Shown here piece after piece: positions 7,795 to 20,186 of a stretch of 64,000 nt of DNA (positions within the stretch are counted from its first letter, which is position 1; the number at the start of each line of letters is the position of its first letter). Where the stretch lies: the NCBI RefSeq assembly GCF_036346295.1, contig NZ_CP107819.1, forward strand, positions 4,588,001 through 4,652,000. Reading direction: 5' to 3'. The DNA comes from Streptomyces sp. NBC_00536. GTDB taxonomy: Bacteria; Actinomycetota; Actinomycetes; Streptomycetales; Streptomycetaceae. Both the position numbers and the translations under genes were made by a program. The notes below the pieces were generated by a model. It worked only from the letters and a program-made list of their open reading frames with translations. It had not been told where the DNA came from and searched no databases.

Positions 7795-8118
7795 ATGGCG
7801 AAATGGACCGCACAGCACGAGGCGCCCGAGCCCCTGGAGGGCCCGATCGTCGCGACCGTCACCGGTGGCACGATCCTCTGGTTCGCGCTCTTCCTCGTCC
7901 AGCTGCCCTTCTACGGCTGGTTCGCGGACCGCGACCTGCTGTGGTGGGTGTGGTGCTGCGCGGCCGGCGGAGTCCTCGGCCTGATCGGCATCTGGTACGT
8001 CCGCGGGCGCGACGCGGCCCTCAAGCGGCACGCGGCGGAAGCCGCGGCGGCCGCCCTGGCGGCCGAACAGGCGGAAACGGCCGTGGTCAACCCCCCGGGG
8101 AACCAGACCGCCGGGTAA
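7795..8118 (+). CDS. DUF2530 membrane protein
   Basis: A 107-residue protein with two hydrophobic helices (VATVTGGTILWFALFLVQLP and a second from LLWWVWCCAAGGVLGL) joined by a short loop, then an Ala/Glu-rich cytoplasmic tail; this matches the actinobacterial DUF2530 family of unknown function. A TAGACT -10-like box at 7783-7788 lies 6 bp before the ATG, suggesting a leaderless transcript. The divergent pairing with the purine permease is a recurring Streptomyces arrangement, as far as I recall. Confidence 0.8.
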   Translation: MAKWTAQHEAPEPLEGPIVATVTGGTILWFALFLVQLPFYGWFADRDLLWWVWCCAAGGVLGLIGIWYVRGRDAALKRHAAEAAAAALAAEQAETAVVNPPGNQTAG

Positions 8119-8212
8119 AGGGCGTACCAAGGGACGATTCCCCTCATCCCGAAGTCGGATCTTCGGACCGCTCGGCGGGTGAACCGTTCGAACGCCCTTT
8201 ACCGTCGAAAGC

Positions 8213-10681
8213 ATGACGCAGCGGGCGAGGATCGATTCCGACGGGCCGGAGCCGGGCGGCACCAACGCCGGCACCACCGCCATCGACGCAGGGGCGGAGC
8301 TGGATCCGGTGCACCCGGTGTCCCCGCCCGCACCCCGGTTCCGGGCCGGTGGTCTGAGCACCGCCGAAGTCGCGGAACGCGTCGCCCGCGGCGAAGTCAA
8401 CGACGTCCCCGTGCGCTCCTCGCGCTCCACCCCGGACATCGTCCGGGCCAATGTCTTCACCCGGTTCAACGCGATCATCGGCGTGCTCTGGGTGATCATG
8501 CTGTTCGTCGCGCCGATCCAGGACAGCCTCTTCGGCTTCGTGATCATCGCGAACACCGGCATCGGCATCATCCAGGAACTGCGCGCCAAGAAGACCCTCG
8601 ACGGCCTCGCCGTCATCGGCGAGGCCAAACCCAGCGTCCGCCGCGACGGCACCACCGCCGAGATCTCCACCTCCGAGATCGTCCTCGGCGACGTCATCGA
8701 ACTCGGCCCCGGGGACAAGGTCGTCGTCGACGGCGTCACCGGCGAGGCCGACGGCCTGGAGATCGACGAGTCCCTGCTCACCGGCGAAGCCGACCCGGTC
8801 CTCAAGAAGCCCGGCGACCCCGTCATGTCCGGCTCGTTCGTCGTCGCGGGCGGCGGCGCCTTCACCGCCACCAAGGTGGGCCGCGAGGCCTACGCCGCCC
8901 AGCTGGCCGAAGAGGCCTCCCGCTTCACGCTCGTCCACTCCGAGCTGCGCACCGGCATCTCCACCATCCTCAAGTACGTCACCTGGATGATGATCCCGAC
9001 CTCCATCGGCCTGATCATCAGCCAGCTCGTCGTCAAGGACTCCAACCTCAAGGACTCCATCGCCCGCACCGTCGGCGGCATCGTCCCGATGATCCCCGAG
9101 GGCCTCGTCCTGCTCACCTCCGTGGCCTTCGCCATCGGCGTCATCCGGCTCGGCCGCAAACAGTGCCTCGTCCAGGAACTGCCCGCCATCGAGGGCCTCG
9201 CCCGCGTCAACGTCGTCTGCCTCGACAAGACCGGCACCCTCACCGAGGGCGGCATGGACGTCACCGAGCTGCGCCCGCTCGGCGGCGCGGACGCGGCGTA
9301 CGTCAAGAAGGTCCTCGGCGCCCTCGGCGAGTCCGACCCGCGCCCCAACGCCAGCCTCCAGGCCATCATCGACGCCTACCCGGACAGCGAGGAGTGGCGC
9401 TGCACCGAATCGCTGCCCTTCTCCTCCGCCCGCAAGTACAGCGGCGCCAGCTTCAGCGAGGGCGACGGCGAGAACTCCACCTGGCTGCTCGGCGCCCCCG
9501 ACGTCCTGCTGCCCGTCGGCGACCCCGCCCTCGACGAGATCAACGAGCTGAACGAACAGGGCCTGCGCGTCCTGCTGCTCGCCCGCTCCGCCCGCGAACT
9601 CGACGACGAGCAGGTCACCAGCGCCGTGAGGCCGACCGCCCTGGTCGTGCTGGAACAGCGGCTGCGCCCGGACGCCGCCGACACCCTGCGCTACTTCGAC
9701 GAGCAGAACGTCCACACCAAGGTCATCTCCGGCGACAACGCGGTCTCGGTCGGCGCGGTCGCCGCCAAACTGGGCCTGCCGGGCGCCGAGAACACCGTCG
9801 ACGCCCGCAGCCTGCCGACCGACAGGGAGGAACTGGCCAAGGTCCTCGACGAGAACTCGGTCTTCGGCCGGGTCACCCCGCAGCAGAAGCGCGACATGGT
9901 CGCCGCCCTCCAGTCCAAGGGCCACACCGTGGCCATGACCGGCGACGGCGTCAACGACGTCCTCGCGCTCAAGGACGCCGACATCGGCGTCTCGATGGGC
10001 TCCGGCTCCGAGGCCACCCGCGCGGTCGCCCAGATCGTGCTGCTCAACAACAGCTTCGCGACCCTGCCCTCGGTGGTCGCCGAGGGCCGCCGGGTGATCG
10101 GCAACATCACCCGCGTCGCGACCCTGTTCCTGACCAAGACCGTCTACTCGGTGCTGCTGGCCGTCCTGGTGGTGTGCAGCCAGGTCGAGTACCCCTTCCT
10201 GCCGCGCCACCTGACCCTGCTGTCCACGCTCACCATCGGCATCCCGGCCTTCTTCCTGGCCCTGGCGCCCAACCGGGAGCGCGCCCAGCCGCACTTCGTG
10301 AAACGCGTCATGCGGTACGCCATCCCCGGCGGCGTGATCGCGGCCGTCGCCACCTTCGTGACGTACCTGATCGCCCGCGCGCACTACACCGGCGCGGACT
10401 CCCTCAAGGCCGAGACCAGCGCCGCGACGCTGGCCCTGTTCCTGACCTCGATGTGGGTGCTGGCGATCATCGCCCGCCCGTACACCTGGTGGCGGGTCGC
10501 GCTGGTCGGCGCGATGGGCGGGGCCTTCCTGATCGTCCTGGTGGTGCCGTGGCTGCAGGACTTCTTCCAGCTGAAGCTGGAGGGCGCCGCGATGCCGTGG
10601 ACCGCCGTCGGCATCGCGGTGGCCGCCTCCGCCCTGATCGAGTTCGTCTTCCGTCAGGTCGACCGCCGCTTCCCCGCCTGA
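8213..10681 (+). CDS. Cation-transporting P-type ATPase (CtpE-like)
   Basis: An 822-residue P-type ATPase. It shows the actuator loop LTGEADP (about 190), the helix-4 motif IPEGLVLLTS (about 294), the phosphorylated Asp in DKTGT (338-342), the variant nucleotide motif LGAPDVLLP, and the hinge GDGVNDVLALKDADIG (about 577). It lacks N-terminal heavy-metal domains and resembles the mycobacterial CtpE group, reported to move calcium. The Asp/Pro-rich first 40 residues look disordered. The ion cannot be fixed from sequence. It is monocistronic: the upstream neighbour ends about 95 bp away and the downstream side is a repeat array. Confidence 0.9.
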   Translation: MTQRARIDSDGPEPGGTNAGTTAIDAGAELDPVHPVSPPAPRFRAGGLSTAEVAERVARGEVNDVPVRSSRSTPDIVRANVFTRFNAIIGVLWVIMLFVAPIQDSLFGFVIIANTGIGIIQELRAKKTLDGLAVIGEAKPSVRRDGTTAEISTSEIVLGDVIELGPGDKVVVDGVTGEADGLEIDESLLTGEADPVLKKPGDPVMSGSFVVAGGGAFTATKVGREAYAAQLAEEASRFTLVHSELRTGISTILKYVTWMMIPTSIGLIISQLVVKDSNLKDSIARTVGGIVPMIPEGLVLLTSVAFAIGVIRLGRKQCLVQELPAIEGLARVNVVCLDKTGTLTEGGMDVTELRPLGGADAAYVKKVLGALGESDPRPNASLQAIIDAYPDSEEWRCTESLPFSSARKYSGASFSEGDGENSTWLLGAPDVLLPVGDPALDEINELNEQGLRVLLLARSARELDDEQVTSAVRPTALVVLEQRLRPDAADTLRYFDEQNVHTKVISGDNAVSVGAVAAKLGLPGAENTVDARSLPTDREELAKVLDENSVFGRVTPQQKRDMVAALQSKGHTVAMTGDGVNDVLALKDADIGVSMGSGSEATRAVAQIVLLNNSFATLPSVVAEGRRVIGNITRVATLFLTKTVYSVLLAVLVVCSQVEYPFLPRHLTLLSTLTIGIPAFFLALAPNRERAQPHFVKRVMRYAIPGGVIAAVATFVTYLIARAHYTGADSLKAETSAATLALFLTSMWVLAIIARPYTWWRVALVGAMGGAFLIVLVVPWLQDFFQLKLEGAAMPWTAVGIAVAASALIEFVFRQVDRRFPA

Positions 10682-10708
10682 CGGCCTCCGGCCCGGGGGC
10701 CCGCCATT

Positions 10709-10938
10709 CCAGCCTCGCCGGCGTTTGAGGCGCCGCCGGAGGCCGTACCGGGCGGAGCGCCGGTGTGGGTGCCGGTGGGTGTCCGGGCCGTGGCCGGGTG
10801 GGGCCTCCGGCGGGCCCTCAATCGCCGGGCGGGCTGGATTGGGCGCCTGCCCCGGCCCCCGGGCAGGAGGTCGGGCTGGATTGGGTGCCTGCCCAGGCCA
10901 CGGGGCGGGCTGGAGTGGGCGGCCGCCCGGGCCACGGG
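10709..10938. repeat. Dispersed-repeat array, locus 2
   Basis: The 269 bp between two converging genes holds the same family as 3.4-4.0 kb. CCAGCCTCGCCGGCGTTTGA with its CGCCGCCGGAGG extension lies at 10709-10744, and the inverted-type core GCCCTCAATCGCCGGGCGGG starts at 10815. Three degenerate units of about 40 bp follow, each containing GGCTGGATTGGG or GGCTGGAGTGGG, up to the stop codon of the sacsin-like gene. No gene is seen. Confidence 0.8.
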
Positions 10939-10950
10939 GCGGGGCGGGGG

Positions 10951-13900
10951 TCAGTCGAACCAGCGGTCGCGGGCCAGTTCCGCTGTCCGCGACGGGTCCT
11001 CCAGCAGCGCCGCGACCTCGAAGCGGCGCGGCCACTGGCCCGCCGCCCAGGCCAGGCCCGCCGCCACGCCCTCCAGGGTGGCCGCGTGCAGGGTGCCGTC
11101 CGGGGTGCGCCGCCAGTCCAGCTCGACCCCGCCCGCGAGCAGCTCCTCGTGCTCGACGTACGTCGCCGGAGTGGCCGGGCCCAGCAGGACGCGCACCGAA
11201 TCCGGTACGTCGTGCTCCTCGCCGGGGGCGTCGACCTCGGCCGCCACCGTGTCCGAGAGGCGGCGCACCTGGAGCAGCTCCGCCAGGTCGGCGGCCCGCG
11301 CCGGGGCCACCGGCAGCAGGGGCAGGCCGGCCGTCAGCGGGAGCAGGTCCGGGGCGTCGGCCACCAGCGCGTCGGCCGCGTCCACCACGACCACCTCCCC
11401 GTCCACCACCGCGCGCAGCGCGTCGGGCAGGGTGACCTGCTCGGGGTCCAGGTCGGCCAGCGCCCCGTACAGGGCGTGCAGCTGGTGCCCGCCCACCTCG
11501 CGGTCCGGGTCGGCGAGCCGTCCCAGCAGCTCGGCCGCGCCGCCGGGTTCGTCGAGCAGGGCGGCCACGGAGGTCCGTACGCCCAGCGCCCGCAGGACCT
11601 GCTCGTCCTCGAAACCGGTGGCGTCGGCCGGGGCGTACAGCCCGGCGAGCAGCGGGTCCCCGCCCGCCGAACGCAGCCCGGCCGGGCGGCGGCCGTCGAG
11701 CACCGGGTGATCGCGCAGCCACCACGCGGTGTACGAGCGCACGGACTGCGTGGTGCCGTCCGGGAGCAGTACGCGCACGGGCTGGGTCAGGGCGTCCCGC
11801 AGCGGCGGCTGCGCGAGCATCGCCAGCGCGCGGGGCCAGCAGTCGTCATCGACCAGGTCCAGGTCCCGTACGGCGATCAGCTCGGTGGCGACCGGCGGGA
11901 CCGGGGTGTCGGGGAACTGGTCGAGCAGGTCCTCGCACCACACGTCGACCGCGTCCAGCAGCCCCGCGTCGTCCGGCTCGGCGAAGTCCCCGTCGCGCGG
12001 CTCCAGTTCGTCCGGGTCGAGCACCACGTCGGTGGCCCGCACCAGCTGGAATTCGGCGAGCACCCCGCAGGCGGTGAGCGCGTCCGCACCCCACTTCGCG
12101 GCCAGTTCACCGTCCACGTAGGGGATTTCGTCCTCGCGGATCACCGAGGCCAACGGGCTGCCCGGGAGCAGGAGTTCACCGGCCGGGGTGAGTTCGCCGT
12201 CCTCGTCGGGCAGTGCGAGGGCGCCCAGCCACGGCTCGTCGCCGGGCGCCAGGGCCGCGTCACGGACCAGGCCGAGCACGATGTCGGCCAGCTCGTCGGC
12301 GTCCGGCGCGTCCTCGTCCCAGATCTCGCCCGCGTCCAGCGAACCGGCCACCGCGGCCCGCACCTGCGGGGTGGTCAGCACGGCGCGCGGGGTCGCGGGC
12401 AGCGCGCCCAGCTTCTCCAGCAGCGGGTGCGCGGCGTCCGGGTGGGCCACCTTGAGGCCGAGCCGGGTCAGCCCGGCCGGGGTGCCGGGGCCGGGGAGCA
12501 GGATGTGCCGGGGGCCGATGGCGGTCCGGATCCGGGAGGCGGCGGGCCGCTCCGGGCCGTCGAATCCGTCCAGGTCATCGAGGCCGCCGAAGCGGTCCGG
12601 GGCGTCGAAGTCCCGTACCGCCGCGGCGTCTTCGGCTTCTCCGTCCGCCGGGGCCAGCGGCACCGGCAGCCCGGACAGGCGGTCCGGGTCCACGCCCGCG
12701 AGGGTGTCGTACAGCCGGTACCACCACCGCGGCGGCCGGTCCGCGCCCGCGATCCGCTCGATGGCGTCGCCCAGCGGGAGCCGGCCGACGCCCAGGGTGC
12801 GCAGCTCGGCGCGCCGCTCCAGCCCGGCGGGCAGCAGGGTCGGCAGGACCTCGGCCAGGACCCGTACGGTGTCGGCGCCCGCGCCCTCCACCACCTCGGC
12901 CTCGAAGGGCCGCAGCGCGGCCCGGCCCCCCTCGGCGTCCCCGCCGGTCGCGGGGGAGGGCGCGGCGGCCGGGGCGAGGAACGCCGTCCGGGGCAGCCGC
13001 TCCAGTACGGCGGCCCGCAGCGCGCCGTCCAGCTCGCCCTTGCCGAGCGGCCCGGGCACCAGGTCGACCAGCGCGGTGCTCACCGGCTCCCACGCGCCGA
13101 GGAGTTCGGCGTAGGCGTCGGCGGCCCGCTGCACCAGGAAGTCGGTCAGCGGCCCCGGCGCGGGGTGGCGGCGGGCGGTGTCCAGCGGCAGGGTCGCGAT
13201 GAGCAGCGCGGGGATGCCGAGCGGCTCGTCGGTGGGGGTCGGCGCGTGCACGACCGGCGCGGTGGCCGGGCGGACGGGCGCACCGTCCGCGTCGACGGGC
13301 ACCGACCAGGACACCGTCCAGGCGGGCCGCAGCCGCTCCTCGACGGGCCGGTCCGCGAGGAGTTCGCGGGCGATGGCCCCGGAGTGGCGCACGGTCCGCC
13401 AGCGCCGGGAGCCGTTCCCGCCCACGCCCACGCCCGCGCCGTCACCGTCGCTGTCCTGGATGACCGTGTACGGGCCCTCCTCGCGGCGGCGCAGGGTCCG
13501 CACGCCCGCTGGGGTCTCCACGACCACCTCGGCCAGCCCGGGCAGGGTCAGCAGCAGCGCGTCGTCGATCCCGGCCAGCAGCCGCTCGACGAGGTCCGCG
13601 GCGGCCGGGTCGCGCAGCGGCAGAATGACCACGGTGTCGTAGCCGTCGGGCGCGGTGCCCTCGGCGGGCAACGGCAGCCGCAGCAGCGGCACGTGCCCGT
13701 CCCGGCGGCGCAGTTCGTCACCGAGACCGGGGCTGCCCTGGGAGGCGCCCCGGGCCAGCTCCCGGGCCTCGGCCAGGGACCAGCGGACGCCGCCGTGCCG
13801 GCCGACCACGGCGGGCTCGTCGGACACGGCGAGGACGGCCGCGAAGCCGACGCCGAACCGCCCGACGCTCTCCCAGGCGCTCTCGCCGGGCCGCTCCCCG

Positions 13901-14253
13901 GCGGCCTCGCGCTTGGCGGAGGCGCGCAGGGTGCTCAGGGACTCCACGCCGGTGGCGTCCAGCGGGGCACCGGTGTTGGCGACGGCGAGGACACCGTGAC
14001 CGCCCTCCCCGGAGTGCAGGGTGAGCCGCAGCCGCCCGGGGGTGTGGGCCCGGGCTGCCGCGTCGGCCGCGTTCTGGGCCAGCTCCACGACGAGCCGGTC
14101 CCGGTAGCCGCCGAGCGCCAGGTCCTCCTCGGCGTTGGCGTCCTCCCGGAACCGGGCCGGGCCCGCGCCCCAGGAATCGAGGACTCCGCGTCGCAGCCGG
14201 GCCGTCCCGAAGGGGTCCACGCCGCCTTCGGCCGCCGTTACTCGCACGCTCAC
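10951..14253 (-). CDS. Sacsin/Hsp90-type ATP-binding protein (1100 aa)
   Basis: A 1100-residue protein with an N-terminal GHKL (Bergerat) ATP-binding fold: N-box VELAQNAADAA (about 57-67), G1-like VANTGAPLD (about 92) and G2 GRFGVGFAAVL (about 133), as in Hsp90 and sacsin. The remaining 900 residues are long, Leu/Ala/Asp-rich and match no domain I recognise. I chose GTG 14251-14253 because GGGAGG sits 7 bp upstream; an ATG 30 bp further upstream is in frame. Chaperone-like or scaffold roles are inferred only. It lies 105 bp downstream of the sortase gene, after a hairpin. Confidence 0.82.
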   Translation of the reverse strand: MSVRVTAAEGGVDPFGTARLRRGVLDSWGAGPARFREDANAEEDLALGGYRDRLVVELAQNAADAAARAHTPGRLRLTLHSGEGGHGVLAVANTGAPLDATGVESLSTLRASAKREAAGERPGESAWESVGRFGVGFAAVLAVSDEPAVVGRHGGVRWSLAEARELARGASQGSPGLGDELRRRDGHVPLLRLPLPAEGTAPDGYDTVVILPLRDPAAADLVERLLAGIDDALLLTLPGLAEVVVETPAGVRTLRRREEGPYTVIQDSDGDGAGVGVGGNGSRRWRTVRHSGAIARELLADRPVEERLRPAWTVSWSVPVDADGAPVRPATAPVVHAPTPTDEPLGIPALLIATLPLDTARRHPAPGPLTDFLVQRAADAYAELLGAWEPVSTALVDLVPGPLGKGELDGALRAAVLERLPRTAFLAPAAAPSPATGGDAEGGRAALRPFEAEVVEGAGADTVRVLAEVLPTLLPAGLERRAELRTLGVGRLPLGDAIERIAGADRPPRWWYRLYDTLAGVDPDRLSGLPVPLAPADGEAEDAAAVRDFDAPDRFGGLDDLDGFDGPERPAASRIRTAIGPRHILLPGPGTPAGLTRLGLKVAHPDAAHPLLEKLGALPATPRAVLTTPQVRAAVAGSLDAGEIWDEDAPDADELADIVLGLVRDAALAPGDEPWLGALALPDEDGELTPAGELLLPGSPLASVIREDEIPYVDGELAAKWGADALTACGVLAEFQLVRATDVVLDPDELEPRDGDFAEPDDAGLLDAVDVWCEDLLDQFPDTPVPPVATELIAVRDLDLVDDDCWPRALAMLAQPPLRDALTQPVRVLLPDGTTQSVRSYTAWWLRDHPVLDGRRPAGLRSAGGDPLLAGLYAPADATGFEDEQVLRALGVRTSVAALLDEPGGAAELLGRLADPDREVGGHQLHALYGALADLDPEQVTLPDALRAVVDGEVVVVDAADALVADAPDLLPLTAGLPLLPVAPARAADLAELLQVRRLSDTVAAEVDAPGEEHDVPDSVRVLLGPATPATYVEHEELLAGGVELDWRRTPDGTLHAATLEGVAAGLAWAAGQWPRRFEVAALLEDPSRTAELARDRWFD

Positions 14254-14319
14254 GCCGCTGCCTCCCAGCTGTACCGCATTCACCGAATGCCGAAGCCCCG
14301 AAGGTATCGCGGCCGGAGA

Positions 14320-14338
14320 GGCCCGGGCGCGCCGGGCC
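14320..14338 (-). terminator. Hairpin after sortase gene
   Basis: A 7 bp perfect GC stem GGCCCGG/CCGGGCC with a 5-base loop, 21 bp beyond the sortase stop codon on the same strand and before the sacsin-like gene. No T-tract follows, as is usual in this genus. Confidence 0.45.
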
Positions 14339-14358
14339 GCGCGCGGCTGGTCAGGGGG

Positions 14359-14979
14359 TTACACCTTGCCGGTGAGGTGGGCGAAGACCACGACGTTGGC
14401 GTCCCAGTGGCGGTCCGCGGTGAGCTTGCCGCCGCAGGTGATCAGGCGTAGTTCGGCCTTGCCGTGCGTGTCCCCGTACACCGTGTCGGTGGGGAACGCG
14501 TCCTTCTTGTACGTCTCCACGTGGTCCACCGCGAAGACGGCCGTGCTGCCGTCGGCCCGGTGGATCTCGATCTTCTCGTCCTTCTTCAGGTCCTTGAGGT
14601 TGAAGAAGACGGCCTTGGGGGCCTGCGGGGTGTCCATGTGGCCGACGACGGCCGCGGCACCCTTCTCACCGGGGGTGGGGCCCTCCTTGTACCAGGCCGC
14701 GTCCTTCGGCTTGGCGAAGTCCGGTTCCCGCATGACGCCCTGGGCGTCGAGGCCGACGGTGTCGAGGGCGGCGTCCACCTTGATGTCCGGGATCGTGATC
14801 CGGTCCGGTACGGACGGTTCCAGGACCGAGGCGCTCGAAGCGCCCGCCGGGGCGGCCTTGCCGTCACCACCGCTGCCGGCGCAGCCGGTGACGAGGACGG
14901 CGGCGAGGCCGGCGGAGCCCGCCAGGGCGGCCGCGCGGCGCGCGCGGCCGCCCTGGCGGAGGAGGAGCCGCTCAGCCAT
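14359..14979 (-). CDS. Class F sortase
   Basis: A 206-residue membrane-anchored transpeptidase. After a basic N-terminus comes a hydrophobic segment ending in LVTGCAGSG, a possible lipobox. The catalytic triad is complete: His in VVGHMDTP (near 113), Cys in LRLITCGG (near 182) and Arg in ADRHWDAN (near 191). Class F sortases are the actinobacterial housekeeping-like group whose substrates are poorly defined. It overlaps the upstream secreted protein gene by 8 bp, so the two are translationally coupled and probably functionally linked. Confidence 0.88.
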   Translation of the reverse strand: MAERLLLRQGGRARRAAALAGSAGLAAVLVTGCAGSGGDGKAAPAGASSASVLEPSVPDRITIPDIKVDAALDTVGLDAQGVMREPDFAKPKDAAWYKEGPTPGEKGAAAVVGHMDTPQAPKAVFFNLKDLKKDEKIEIHRADGSTAVFAVDHVETYKKDAFPTDTVYGDTHGKAELRLITCGGKLTADRHWDANVVVFAHLTGKV

Positions 14980-15793
14980 GGTTCGCGGTGTCCTCGGCGA
15001 CGTAACCGACGGGAGCCTGCCCGGTGTTCACGGAGCCCTTGGGCTTCTTGTGCTCGCCCGGGTTCAGCGGCGTGATCTTCTTCGGGTCGGTCTTCTTGCC
15101 GCCGTTGCCCTCGGTGGCCTCGGTGGAGAACTTGACGGTGTCGAACTTCTTGCCGCCCGCGAAGGCGTCGACGCCGTAGTAGCCGGACTTGACGTCCTTG
15201 GCGACGGTCGCGGTGCCGGTCCAGGTGCCCTTGCCGTCGTTCTTCAGGTTCACCGTGCCGCCGAAGGCGCCGGACGTGACGTAGGCGCTCTTCTCGGTGG
15301 TCTTCACGGTGACGACGATCTTGTCGCCGGGCTTGCCGTGGTCCTTGGACAGGCTGAGCGTGGACTCGCCCGGCTTCGGGGCGTCGCCCTTGACGGTCAG
15401 CTGCGCGGAGGCCTGGAGCTTCTTGCCGTCGGGGCCCGTGCCGGTGAGGGAGACGCCGTAGGTCCCGGCGGACACCTTGGCGACCGTGGCGGTGGCGCCC
15501 CGGCCATCGGTCATCTTGACGTTGTCGAGGGCCTTGGAGGAGATGGAGAGGTTCGTGGAACCGTCCGGGACCTCCATCGAGAGCCGGATCGAGTCCCCCG
15601 TCTTGGCGCTGGAGGCCGAGAGCTTCAGGGCGACGGGCGCGGAGTGGGTGCCGGTGCCGGTGCTGGTGCCGGGGCTGGCGCTGGGGCTGCTCGAAGCCGA
15701 GGGACCGGCATCGGCGGCGAAGGCGACGGTGGGGACCGCCAGCGCCATCGAGGAGGCGAGGGCGATCGCCGAGAAGGTAAGTGCCTTGCGCAT
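14972..15793 (-). CDS. Secreted Ig-like repeat protein, sortase partner
   Basis: A 273-residue exported protein with a strong AGGAGG ribosome site 6 bp before ATG. The signal peptide is MRKALTF... ending AFAADAG; it is followed by a Ser/Pro/Thr-rich spacer, then two or three beta-rich domains with similar wording (LSASSAKTGDSIRLSM, LSLSKDHGKPGDKIVV), suggesting Ig-like repeats. The C-terminus (VNTGQAPVGYVAEDTANHG) has no LPxTG-type motif, hydrophobic anchor or basic tail, so it is not a classical sortase substrate despite the 8 bp overlap with the sortase gene. It may be an accessory or a non-canonical substrate. Confidence 0.75.
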   Translation of the reverse strand: MRKALTFSAIALASSMALAVPTVAFAADAGPSASSSPSASPGTSTGTGTHSAPVALKLSASSAKTGDSIRLSMEVPDGSTNLSISSKALDNVKMTDGRGATATVAKVSAGTYGVSLTGTGPDGKKLQASAQLTVKGDAPKPGESTLSLSKDHGKPGDKIVVTVKTTEKSAYVTSGAFGGTVNLKNDGKGTWTGTATVAKDVKSGYYGVDAFAGGKKFDTVKFSTEATEGNGGKKTDPKKITPLNPGEHKKPKGSVNTGQAPVGYVAEDTANHG

Positions 15794-16011
15794 GGGATTT
15801 CCTCCTGAACGGGCCGGGGGCTCTTTCCCGGCACACCAGACATGAGGGACATCCCGGGTCGATCGGTTGCACCCCTCCGAGGAGCCGGGAGGGGACCCTG
15901 CCAAAGGTCCCGCCCCATAAACCCGCAGGCGGAGCCCCCTGCCCGGATCTCCCCTTGAAGGCGCCTTTGCCCCAATTTTTGGGACCAAAGTCCCGGCGGG
16001 GAACGTGGAAA

Positions 16012-16052
16012 CGCGGAACCCCTGGTGACGTGGTGTCACCAGGGGTTCCGCG
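16012..16052 (-). terminator. serC terminator
   Basis: An 18 bp perfect stem (left arm CGCGGAACCCCTGGTGAC, right arm its complement) with loop GTGGT, beginning 28 bp beyond the serC stop codon. It is one of the strongest hairpins in the window. The 200 bp beyond it, to the secreted protein start, carries only a small GGGAC-CAAA-GTCCC hairpin (15981-15994). Confidence 0.85.
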
Positions 16053-16079
16053 TACCTCGCCACGAGGCGGACCGTACGG

Positions 16080-20115
<4,036 letters not shown>

Positions 20116-20135
20116 GGGATCTTGTTCGTCATCTT

Positions 20136-20166
20136 GTAAGGAAAGACACGGTCGCAGACTCCTTAC
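20136..20166 (+). promoter_or_regulatory. Inverted repeat upstream of EamA exporter
   Basis: GTAAGGA (20136-20142) and TCCTTAC (20160-20166) form a 7 bp inverted repeat with a 17 bp gap, 20 bp before the start codon. A direct copy of the left half, TTGTAAGGG, lies at 20110, at the end of the preceding gene. It could be an operator or an mRNA hairpin masking the leader. Confidence 0.4.
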
Positions 20167-20186
20167 CAACCCCTTAGCCTGGAGAG

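Noticed and set aside
6044..7984. 646-codon plus-strand frame
   Set aside because: Antisense of the purine permease; translation is His/Asp/Gln-rich noise.
8144..11725. 1193-codon minus-strand frame
   Set aside because: Antisense shadow of the P-type ATPase and a repeat array; low-complexity Gly/Arg/Asp translation without domains.
10765..14451. 1228-codon plus-strand frame
   Set aside because: Mirror frame of the sacsin-like gene, whose GHKL motifs and ribosome site are clear.
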